Assembly: GCA_937988745.1 (NCBI GenBank)
Contig: CALKAR010000270.1
Span: forward strand, 1-5,521
DNA: 5,521 nucleotides
Direction of reading: 5' to 3'
DNA from: an uncultured Peptococcaceae bacterium
GTDB lineage: Bacteria; Bacillota; Limnochordia; Darwinibacteriales; Darwinibacteriaceae
The translations under genes and the position numbers were made by a program. Position 1 is the first letter of the stretch, and every line of letters starts with the position of its first letter. The notes under the pieces were generated by a model. It saw nothing but the letters and a program-made list of their open reading frames with translations, was not told the DNA's origin and did no database searches. Shown in pieces: positions 1 to 5,521 of the stretch.

Positions 1-1184
1 TTCTCAATAATCAATGAACTCGCACCCAAAGGCCCTGCCGCATCTCCAAGTCTCGACTGAACTATGCGTGCAGCTTGTGCTTGACCAGGCATCGCTCGAC
101 TCTCTACTGTCTTCAGAATCACAGGGCCTGTCACATCCCAGCTGTTGCTGACTCCTCCGTTGAAAACCAGAAGTTCGGGATTGAACAGGTTAATCAATAT
201 GGACATCCCAACACCGATGTAATAGCCAACCCTTTCCATAACCTCTACACCGACCGGATCTCCTGCTTGGGCTGCCTGATGGACTAATTCACCGGTGAGC
301 TCTTCACCGCGATCTATTAGTTCACGTAAGCTTGATTCTCGCCCACTATTAATGAGTCTGCGGGCATGCCTCACAATTGCTGGGCCAGATGCCATGGCTT
401 CTAAGCAACCTCGCTTCCCGCAGCCACATAAGTCACCATCATCAGCCACAACGATATGCCCGATTTCGCCAGCCGCTTCCTGCGAACCGTAGAAAATGTC
501 TCCATTGATTATAATCCCTGCACCCACACCTGTACCAACGTACAAGGCGATCACATCTTTTTTAAGGTTACCGGCTCCATACCACTTCTCACCCAGGGCA
601 CCGAGTCGGACCGAGTTATCGATGAAAACTGGTAGTCCGAGCTTGTCTTGGAGGATTTTTTTGATCGGTAGTTCGAGCCAGCCTAAGTTAGGAGAAAACT
701 TGGAGATTCCAGAAGCGCTATCCAGAAGTCCCGGAATACCGACCCCTACCCCAATGATTTTCTTGCGCACCTTGTCATCAGGAATGGCTGCTTCGATGGT
801 ATCGATAATCAGCTGCAGCTGCTGGTCAACCGGCAAACGGGCGTCAAATCGCTCGTCAATCCTCTGAAGAATGTCGCCATTGAGATTGGTGCGCACTGCG
901 ATAATTTTGGTCCCACCAATGTTGACCCCCAGAACGTGGTGAGACTTAGTGTTGATCGCGAGCAATACTTGAGGGCGCCCCCCTGTCGAATCTGTAGTCC
1001 CCTGAGTAACTATTACTCCCTCTCGCAGAAGCTCGCCGGTGATGTTTGATACTGTACCTGATGTCAAACCCGTTACACGTGCCAGCTCAGTGCGGGAAAT
1101 CGCTTTGTGCTGTTTAATCTGATGCAGTATGAGAGAACGGTTTATCAGTTTTGATAGTTGTGAACTCCCAGTTACAGGCTCCAT
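1..1184 (-). CDS. ROK-family transcriptional repressor (XylR/NagC-like), C-terminus cut by the window edge
   Basis: This is a DNA-binding sugar-responsive regulator. The frame stays open from the ATG at 1184 to the window edge, giving 394 residues without a stop; full-length ROK repressors are about 390-410, so only a few residues are missing. A winged helix-turn-helix lies at residues 15-71: helices ISRTELARVTG and TSGTVSNITGELL, then a wing ending STGGRP. The ROK sugar-kinase-like fold follows. It has a GVNIGGTK phosphate loop (86-93), a GTGVGAG loop (217-223), GEIGH (239-243), and the zinc set H243, C253, C255, C260 within CGCGKRGCLE, which is the ROK signature. Where ROK kinases have a catalytic Asp (NDAN-type motif), this protein reads NSVR (190-193), so it is probably a pure regulator. 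AAGGGG (1191-1196) sits 6 bases before the start. It is divergent from the GH43 gene, so control of that gene and of itself is the natural inference. The effector could be xylose, arabinose or another sugar. Confidence 0.93.
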   Translation of the reverse strand, partial: MEPVTGSSQLSKLINRSLILHQIKQHKAISRTELARVTGLTSGTVSNITGELLREGVIVTQGTTDSTGGRPQVLLAINTKSHHVLGVNIGGTKIIAVRTNLNGDILQRIDERFDARLPVDQQLQLIIDTIEAAIPDDKVRKKIIGVGVGIPGLLDSASGISKFSPNLGWLELPIKKILQDKLGLPVFIDNSVRLGALGEKWYGAGNLKKDVIALYVGTGVGAGIIINGDIFYGSQEAAGEIGHIVVADDGDLCGCGKRGCLEAMASGPAIVRHARRLINSGRESSLRELIDRGEELTGELVHQAAQAGDPVGVEVMERVGYYIGVGMSILINLFNPELLVFNGGVSNSWDVTGPVILKTVESRAMPGQAQAARIVQSRLGDAAGPLGASSLIIE

Positions 1185-1209
1185 CGCTAACCCCTTCCCG
1201 CAACTCTTA

Positions 1210-1226
1210 AGACTCAAGAAAAGTCT
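1210..1226. promoter_or_regulatory. Candidate operator: inverted repeat close to the repressor start
   Basis: AGACT (1210-1214) and AGTCT (1222-1226) form a perfect 5-base inverted repeat around a 7-base spacer. It lies 26 bases upstream of the repressor start codon, where binding could block its own transcription. It overlaps one AAGAAAAG copy and adjoins one CTCTTAAGA copy, both of which recur near the GH43 gene. The arms are short, so chance is possible; the call rests mainly on the shared motifs. Confidence 0.3.
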
Positions 1227-1313
1227 CAGAGCTGTACTTCGCCCCTCATTCGGTTTTTCCTGCTGATTTTGTAAATATAGTGCAATGATGTGGTTTACTA
1301 TTGAAATATTTTT

Positions 1314-1332
1314 TCCTCTTAAGAAAAGAGGA
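1314..1332. promoter_or_regulatory. Candidate operator (or weak attenuator): 7-base inverted repeat upstream of the GH43 gene
   Basis: TCCTCTT (1314-1320) and AAGAGGA (1326-1332) are perfect reverse complements around the 5-base spacer AAGAA. The site lies about 60 bases upstream of the GH43 start, where a repressor could block transcription. It contains both intergenic repeat words (CTCTTAAGA and AAGAAAAG). Five T residues follow at once (1333-1337), so the transcript could also form a small AU-rich hairpin with a U-run; the stem is weak for a terminator. An operator is the preferred reading because its sub-motifs recur in the same gap. Confidence 0.4.
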
Positions 1333-1380
1333 TTTTTGTTATTGGGTAAGAAAAGACTAACTGATTACTACTACGAGCTG

Positions 1381-1386
1381 GGAGGG
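1381..1386 (+). promoter_or_regulatory. Shine-Dalgarno site that decides the GH43 start
   Basis: GGAGGG precedes three in-frame ATG codons at 1388, 1391 and 1397. The gap from the end of the motif is 1, 4 and 10 bases respectively. The ATG at 1388 is too close to be efficient, so 1391 is the most likely start; 1397 remains possible. The choice changes only the first three residues of the signal peptide. Confidence 0.6.
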
Positions 1387-1390
1387 AATG

Positions 1391-3526
1391 ATGCTGATGA
1401 ATGAAATCTGGTTACCTCTTATTACTGTGCTGTCGATTTGTCTCGCTCTTACTGGTTCCGTATCTGCAGAAACGATTATTGAAGTCTTTGACAGTCCAAC
1501 TATCGCCGAGCATTGGACAATAGGGCCTGGCACATTTCAGCGCCGCGATGACAAGTGGTCGCTAGTGAGCAATCCTGGTTTCCTAACGATCTTGACGCAA
1601 AACAGTGATATCCACCAAAAGAACAATAACCCACGCAACTTTTTCTTGCGCGATGTGCCCTATGAGAACTACCAAATAACCACTTACCTTGAGTTCTCAC
1701 CTCGGCAAGACTTTGAGCAAGCTGGCCTTATTATCTGGGATGGCCCCGACGACTACCTCCGCCTTACATCGATCTGGGCTGGTGAACAGCGGTTTGAAGC
1801 CGCAATAGAAGCTAATGCCATTTTCAGCAGCCAGCTGCAGCCCAATCCGGCTGGTGACAGCGTGTACCTTCGGATCCGGAAAGTGAACCGAACCTATACA
1901 TTCTTATACAGTTCTGATGGTGAACAATGGGAACAGATTGGCTCATCTGTATACGCTACACTACAGAACCCACGTGTAGGGCTGTTCGCTATCAGTCCAG
2001 GCAGCGGCAGAGAACTCGAAGCACGATTTCAGTTCTTTGCCATCGAGGAGCTGGATCCAGAAGACTTTAGAATTCAAGCCTCCTTGCCCGCTGATTCGGT
2101 GCCGATTGAGCCCGCTGCAGCACAAGTGAAAGTTCCTTACATTAATCCGGTATTTCCTTACGATGCACCCGATCCGACTATCATTAAGCACGAAGACTAC
2201 TTCTATGCCATTACCACTAACGGTCTCCATCACGGTCAGTGGCAGCGCCTGCCCATTCTACGCTCTCCTGACCTGGTCAGCTGGGAACTAGTAGGAATGG
2301 TGTTTCCCGATGAACTACCCGCATGGGTACATCAATCCGAACCCCATCTTTGGGCGCCAGACCTAGTCTATCACGATGGCAAATTCTTCGTGTATTACTC
2401 GGCTGTTGCCCGTGGGGGACGTGCAACCGATGGCCCTCATGGTATCGGTGTCGCCTGGGCTGATCATCCGGCGGGGCCATACCAATCAGATGATGAACCA
2501 CTTGTAGTTGGGCCAGGGTTTAGGAATATTGACCCAATGGTGTTTACCGACGATGACGGAAAACGATACATGTATTGGGGATCGGCCAGCCAACCACTGC
2601 TTGTGCAAGAATTGTCCTATGATGGACGCTCATTGATTGGCGAACCAAAACCGGTCCTGCTCCCCCAAGGAGGGCCCGTAATAGTCGACGCTGATCTTCC
2701 TCCCCAACCACCGCACGAAGGTTTAGTTGAGGGGCCGTGGGTCATCAAACGCAGTGACTATTACTACATGTTCTACAGCGGTGATTCATTTTACCCCGAC
2801 CGATACGCTGTAATGGTAGCCCGCGCTACCTCTCCTTGGGGCCCCTTCGAGAAGTATCCGCATAACCCGATTATGCGGCACAATGAGAAGTTCACCGCAC
2901 CAGGGCACAACGCCATCATTCAGGATGATGCAGGACAAGATTGGATGGTCTATCACGCATATGATCGAGATAACATGGATCTCCACCGTGTAATGCTGAT
3001 CGACAAGATCGAATGGCGCGATGGTTGGCCAACGGTGCGAGATTTTCAGGGGCCAAGTTTCACCTGGCAGACCGATGGGCCGATCATCAACAAGGACTAC
3101 CATGACCAGCTCTTATCACTGAACAAGCCTGTTGAAGCCTCATCCGAGGAAAGCAGTGAATTCAGTGCCGATAAAGCCGTCGATGGCAACCTGTTGACAA
3201 AATGGCGAGCACACGACGCTTCTATGCCTCAATGGCTGCTGCTCGATTTGGGCGCCGTTCATGACGTAACTAGAACCGAGGTTGTCTTCGAAAGCGCACT
3301 GCATTTCTATCAGTACATCCTGGAGTATTCAACTGATGGAGATACGTGGGAAACGTACGCCGAGCGAACAGACTTCTTCAATGATCGAGTACCGTACTAC
3401 GCGTATACCGATCATAAACAAGTAGAAGCAAGGTATTTCCGCCTGACCGTAACAGCTGCTCAACCAGGGTTTCCACCACGAAAAGCCAGTGTAGTAGATT
3501 TCCGTGTATTCGGCAGGTTGCAATGA
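1391..3526 (+). CDS. Secreted multidomain GH43 glycoside hydrolase (arabinanase/arabinofuranosidase/xylosidase type) with DUF1349-like and F5/8C domains
   Basis: This is an exported enzyme expected to hydrolyse arabinosyl or xylosyl linkages in plant polysaccharide. Residue numbers count from the upstream ATG at 1388 (712 residues); the preferred start at 1391 removes one. A signal peptide covers 1-27, with cleavage after VSA. Residues 33-222 resemble the DUF1349/GH43_C2 concanavalin-like sandwich (FEQAGLIIWDGPDDYLRL, LRIRK, YSSDGEQW, VGLFA). A Pro/Ala-rich linker follows. The GH43 propeller spans about 250-560: general base D262 in APDP, pKa modulator D382 in IDPMVF, general acid E448 in VEGPW, plus LWAPDLVYHDG (321-331) and PGHNAI (505-510) with the conserved GH43 histidine H507. 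Residues 578-712 form an F5/8C or CBM32-like domain (AVDGNLLTKW, WLLLDLG, YSTDGDTW). The catalytic residues look intact, so it is probably active. The neighbouring GH51-like gene favours arabinan or arabinoxylan, but the substrate is inferred. No clear terminator follows the gene. Confidence 0.9.
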   Translation: MLMNEIWLPLITVLSICLALTGSVSAETIIEVFDSPTIAEHWTIGPGTFQRRDDKWSLVSNPGFLTILTQNSDIHQKNNNPRNFFLRDVPYENYQITTYLEFSPRQDFEQAGLIIWDGPDDYLRLTSIWAGEQRFEAAIEANAIFSSQLQPNPAGDSVYLRIRKVNRTYTFLYSSDGEQWEQIGSSVYATLQNPRVGLFAISPGSGRELEARFQFFAIEELDPEDFRIQASLPADSVPIEPAAAQVKVPYINPVFPYDAPDPTIIKHEDYFYAITTNGLHHGQWQRLPILRSPDLVSWELVGMVFPDELPAWVHQSEPHLWAPDLVYHDGKFFVYYSAVARGGRATDGPHGIGVAWADHPAGPYQSDDEPLVVGPGFRNIDPMVFTDDDGKRYMYWGSASQPLLVQELSYDGRSLIGEPKPVLLPQGGPVIVDADLPPQPPHEGLVEGPWVIKRSDYYYMFYSGDSFYPDRYAVMVARATSPWGPFEKYPHNPIMRHNEKFTAPGHNAIIQDDAGQDWMVYHAYDRDNMDLHRVMLIDKIEWRDGWPTVRDFQGPSFTWQTDGPIINKDYHDQLLSLNKPVEASSEESSEFSADKAVDGNLLTKWRAHDASMPQWLLLDLGAVHDVTRTEVVFESALHFYQYILEYSTDGDTWETYAERTDFFNDRVPYYAYTDHKQVEARYFRLTVTAAQPGFPPRKASVVDFRVFGRLQ

Positions 3527-3745
3527 GGCACTTAACCGTTTGTAAATTTTGATCACCTTTTTCCAATATAAACAGAGGAGTTTTGTCCCAAATAGCGAAT
3601 AATAAATCAGATGTTTTTTTAAGTCTTGAAAATATTCATTGGAAGGTGGTGAGCGCGCAGGCAAACACAGAGGTATTTATGTGTTGTCGTTAGTGGGCAC
3701 GCCTCAACTATTCAAGGTGGCTAAAAAAAGCAGAGGAGTGATCAA
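3527..3745 (+). other. Intergenic gap between the GH43 gene and the sugar-binding protein gene
   Basis: These 219 bases hold no convincing gene and no hairpin-plus-T-run terminator; the T-run at 3614-3620 has no stem before it. The left half is AT-rich and includes TATAAA (3567-3572), a possible -10 without a well-spaced -35. CAGAGG occurs three times (3573, 3668, 3731), and the last copy is the real ribosome-binding site of the next gene. The length would allow a separate promoter or a leader segment for the binding-protein gene. Whether the two genes share a transcript cannot be decided from the sequence. Confidence 0.5.
3732..3738 (+). promoter_or_regulatory. Ribosome-binding site of the sugar-binding protein gene
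   Basis: AGAGGAG lies 7 bases before the ATG at 3746, which is near-ideal spacing. Together with the MKKK start of a classical signal peptide it fixes the start codon and suggests strong translation, as expected for an abundant binding protein. Confidence 0.8.
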
Positions 3746-5110
3746 ATGAAAAAGAAAGCTTTGTTACTCTCTGTGGTCATGGCACTGCTTCTGGTAGTCT
3801 CAAGTGCAGTCATGGCCGAAGATGAGATTATTCATTTACGCTATGTTGGCTGGGCTTATGACGGCGATGATACCCAGGATCAACAGGTCCGTATCGATGC
3901 TTTCATGGAAAGGTATCCCCATATTCACGTTACCTACGAGTTTATTCCTCAAGGCGAATACGACTCGCAGATGATGACCTGGGCAGCTGCAGGTAATCTG
4001 CCTGACATTCTCTGGGTAAACAACAATCTGTTGTACGTTCGCAATGGTTGGCTCGGCGATCTGACACCATTCCTTGAAGCAGATCCGACCTTTGATCCGG
4101 ACATGTTCTTTGGTAACACACTCGAGCCCGGCTATATCCGCGGCCGCTACTTCTCTCTTCCATTCCAGCTGCAGGCTGGCTTCTTGGTCGCCAACCTCGA
4201 CCTGATTCACCAGATGGGCTTACGTCTGCCCTCACCAGACTGGACGACAGATGACCTGTACGCCTTCTGTCAGCGCCTAAATCGTCCCGCAGAAAACTAC
4301 TACGGTATGGAAGACCCATGGATCTTCTGGGCACACTTCCCACCAGCATTTTCCGAAAAGGTCACCTGGGACGGCCTAGCCCTCGACGGAAGCCACTTCC
4401 TGTTTGATGATCCAGACGTAGCAGAAGCTTTCAAATGGGCGACCGATTTTGAGCGGAACAACGCTGCTGTAAGCATTGGCTTGGCAGATGGCAGCCGCCC
4501 TGATCCATGGAACCATGATGCGTTCCGCGAGGCTTACGGAAACGTAACACCATTCGACCAAAGCAAAGCCGCAATGCACATGAACTGGAGCTGGTCGTTT
4601 AACTGGCAGCATGAAAACTTCACATTTAACTGGGATATCATCCCCTATCCAGAAGGGCCAGCTAGACAAGTAACACCATTGATCGTTGACTCTATGGGAA
4701 TTTCATCCACAACCGAATACCCAGAAGAAGCCTTTGCCTTTGTACGCTGGATGACCTACGATGTGGATGCATGGAAAACTCGTATGCAGGTGGAAAAACC
4801 CGTGCCTTACAGCTTGCCCACCATCGAAGATGACGAAGTTTGGGAACTCTATTTTGCCAACGAAGCAGTCCCATCAGGCATGAGACATGTCTATGAAACT
4901 CTGCCAAACGGTATGGTAGAACCTGCTCGGAGCACACCAGGTATCCCTGAAGTATGGGATATTATCGGACCTGCAAGAGACCAGTACAGAATGGGTCTGG
5001 TAACATACGATGACATCTTCCCAACTATCGTAAATGATCAGGCTAACCAATTGATGAGAGAAGCCTACGAAGCCAACGAACGAGCCCTTGACCAAGTTTT
5101 GGGTGAGTAG
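3746..5110 (+). CDS. ABC transporter extracellular sugar-binding protein (family 1, MalE/UgpB-like)
   Basis: This 454-residue protein should capture a sugar or oligosaccharide outside the cytoplasmic membrane and deliver it to an ABC importer. The signal peptide is residues 1-24 (KKK, hydrophobic core, VMA cleavage before EDE); it has no lipobox cysteine, so the mature protein would be soluble. Family-1 landmarks appear in order: AAGNLPDILWVN (81-92), RYFSLPF (134-140), VANLDLIHQMGL (148-159), DWTTDDLYAFCQRL (165-178), FDQSKAAMHMNWSWS (270-284), FNWDIIPYPEGP (294-305), and MGISSTTEYPEEAFAFVRWM (317-336). Many tryptophans (36, 90, 102, 192, 195, 281, 283, 287) could form the stacking platforms typical of oligosaccharide pockets. 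The length is normal for the family and the frame is intact. No permease or ATPase gene follows: a strong terminator begins 33 bases after the stop. The neighbouring enzymes suggest an arabino- or xylo-oligosaccharide ligand, but the sequence alone does not show it. Confidence 0.92.
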   Translation: MKKKALLLSVVMALLLVVSSAVMAEDEIIHLRYVGWAYDGDDTQDQQVRIDAFMERYPHIHVTYEFIPQGEYDSQMMTWAAAGNLPDILWVNNNLLYVRNGWLGDLTPFLEADPTFDPDMFFGNTLEPGYIRGRYFSLPFQLQAGFLVANLDLIHQMGLRLPSPDWTTDDLYAFCQRLNRPAENYYGMEDPWIFWAHFPPAFSEKVTWDGLALDGSHFLFDDPDVAEAFKWATDFERNNAAVSIGLADGSRPDPWNHDAFREAYGNVTPFDQSKAAMHMNWSWSFNWQHENFTFNWDIIPYPEGPARQVTPLIVDSMGISSTTEYPEEAFAFVRWMTYDVDAWKTRMQVEKPVPYSLPTIEDDEVWELYFANEAVPSGMRHVYETLPNGMVEPARSTPGIPEVWDIIGPARDQYRMGLVTYDDIFPTIVNDQANQLMREAYEANERALDQVLGE

Positions 5111-5143
5111 TTAGTGCCTAAAGCCATGCAGTATCACCAATAG

Positions 5144-5186
5144 AAAGGAGCGGCGCCTCGACTAAGTAGAGGCGCCGCTCCTTTTT
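5144..5186 (+). terminator. Strong Rho-independent terminator between convergent genes
   Basis: The arms at 5144-5159 and 5169-5184 are perfect 16-base reverse complements: 13 mostly G/C pairs (GGAGCGGCGCCTC on the left) plus three outer A-T pairs. They enclose a 9-base loop and run into TTTTT (5182-5186). The hairpin begins 33 bases after the binding-protein stop and should end plus-strand transcription. Read on the minus strand it begins 12 bases after the stop of the convergent GH51-like gene, but there only TTT follows the stem, so termination in that direction would be weaker. Confidence 0.95.
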
Positions 5187-5196
5187 CGTTCGTTTA

Positions 5197-5521
5197 TTAA
5201 GCCTTTGAAAATGTCATTACCGCAATCGCATGTGGCGGAATGTTTAAGGTATATCCTGCTTCTGGGTTGACATTGACTGTAAATGTGTAGGGCTTGATCC
5301 GATCCGGTTCATACCACTTATTGTGTGATGAAATCTCGGGGCCTGCTAGGACGCGTACTTGGGCCTGCTCCTTTGGGCTAAAGCCTGTACACTTTATTTC
5401 CGTCTCGATACTCTTTTGCGGATGTCGATTTATGATCAAAACGCTCATGTTCTTTCGGTCCGGACTCAAGAGGGAAACAACATCAAGCCAGGGAATGTTT
5501 TCGGCTGCTCGAACACGGCGG
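5197..5521 (-). CDS. C-terminal fragment of a probable GH51 alpha-L-arabinofuranosidase
   Basis: This frame enters from the right edge and gives the last 107 residues of a larger protein, ending at a TAA (5199-5197). It matches the C-terminal beta-domain of GH51 arabinofuranosidases by its landmarks in order: ENIPWLDVVS near the fragment start, then a strand with the family's conserved NRH (SVLIINRHP), a GF turn (KCTGFSP), a G-P-(D/E)-x-x-x-x-N segment (AGPEISSHNKWYEPDRIKP), and a closing IPPHAIAVMTF that corresponds to the LPPxSxxVxxL end. The fragment shows no catalytic residues; these would lie in the TIM barrel to the right of the window. The enzyme family removes terminal arabinosyl groups from arabino-oligosaccharides and is usually cytoplasmic, which would complement the secreted GH43 enzyme. 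The family call rests on recognition of this one domain; another GH-A clan enzyme with a similar C-terminal domain is the alternative. Confidence 0.75.
   Translation of the reverse strand, partial: RRVRAAENIPWLDVVSLLSPDRKNMSVLIINRHPQKSIETEIKCTGFSPKEQAQVRVLAGPEISSHNKWYEPDRIKPYTFTVNVNPEAGYTLNIPPHAIAVMTFSKA

Larger units (their letters stand above)
1185..1387. promoter_or_regulatory. Divergent intergenic regulatory region between the ROK repressor and the GH43 gene
   Basis: This 203-base gap must hold the promoters of both divergent genes. It is markedly more AT-rich than the flanking genes in its middle and right part. It contains three copies of AAGAAAAG (1216-1223, 1321-1328, 1348-1355) and two copies of CTCTTAAGA (1204-1212, 1316-1324), along with two short inverted repeats listed separately. 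Possible -10 elements are AATATA at 1274-1279 (read as TATATT on the minus strand, for the repressor) and TATAGT at 1276-1281 on the plus strand. Neither has a convincing -35 at the usual distance. I therefore call the region regulatory but do not place a transcription start. Confidence 0.7.

Noticed and set aside
75..867. Plus-strand open frames of 70, 65 and 123 residues at 75-287, 295-492 and 496-867
   Set aside because: They lie opposite the uninterrupted 394-codon ROK repressor frame, which carries clear family motifs. Their own translations show no recognisable domain.
1271..1298. GTAAA / TTTAC inverted repeat in the divergent region as an operator
   Set aside because: The arms are only 5 bases, separated by 18, in AT-rich sequence, and do not recur elsewhere in the gap.
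1301..1306. TTGAAA as the -35 element of the GH43 promoter
   Set aside because: The positions 16-18 bases downstream hold purine-rich sequence that does not resemble a -10 element.
3614..3620. T-run after the GH43 gene as a terminator
   Set aside because: No inverted repeat capable of forming a stem precedes it.
3329..3664. Minus-strand 111-residue open frame spanning the GH43 end and the following gap
   Set aside because: Most of it is antisense to the conserved F5/8C domain, and no family motif or good ribosome site supports it.
3639..3749. Plus-strand frame ending with a TGA that overlaps the binding-protein ATG, suggesting translational coupling
   Set aside because: It has only a TTG or an internal GTG as a start, no convincing ribosome site, and no recognisable protein. 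It also reads through the real ribosome site of the next gene.
3836..4349. Overlapping minus-strand open frames of 124 and 135 residues
   Set aside because: They are antisense to the intact sugar-binding protein frame, have low-complexity or unrecognisable translations, and overlap each other.

Overview
This window looks like part of a bacterial carbohydrate-utilisation locus, most likely for arabinose- or xylose-containing plant polysaccharide. It carries four protein genes, two of them cut by the window edges. I see no mobile element, CRISPR array, tRNA or rRNA, and no sign of a new kind of system.

Layout. On the minus strand, bases 1-1184 encode a ROK-family winged-helix sugar repressor that lacks only its extreme C-terminus. 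A divergent regulatory gap (1185-1387) holds repeated AAGAAAAG motifs and two short inverted repeats, which are plausible operators. On the plus strand, 1391-3526 encodes a secreted three-part glycoside hydrolase: an N-terminal DUF1349-like beta-sandwich, a GH43 five-bladed propeller with all three catalytic acids, and a C-terminal F5/8-type (CBM32-like) domain. A 219-base gap follows, then an ABC-transporter sugar-binding protein (3746-5110). A strong intrinsic terminator (5144-5186) closes the plus-strand unit. Converging on it from the right edge is the C-terminal end of a minus-strand gene that resembles a GH51 alpha-L-arabinofuranosidase (5197-5521).

How the parts may work together (inference). 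The exported GH43 enzyme would trim polymer outside the cytoplasmic membrane. The binding protein would capture the released oligosaccharides for an ABC importer whose permeases are not in this window. The GH51 enzyme, a family that is usually cytoplasmic, would finish degradation. The ROK protein would sense a sugar and control the divergent promoters. The exact substrate cannot be fixed from sequence alone.

Organism. The coding sequence has intermediate GC, there are purine-rich Shine-Dalgarno sites, and the repressor has a Clostridia/Thermotogae-like flavour. The binding protein has an ordinary signal-peptidase I signal with no lipobox cysteine, which is unusual for a monoderm Gram-positive. 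A fermentative Bacillota, possibly a diderm lineage, or another diderm anaerobe would fit. This placement is tentative.
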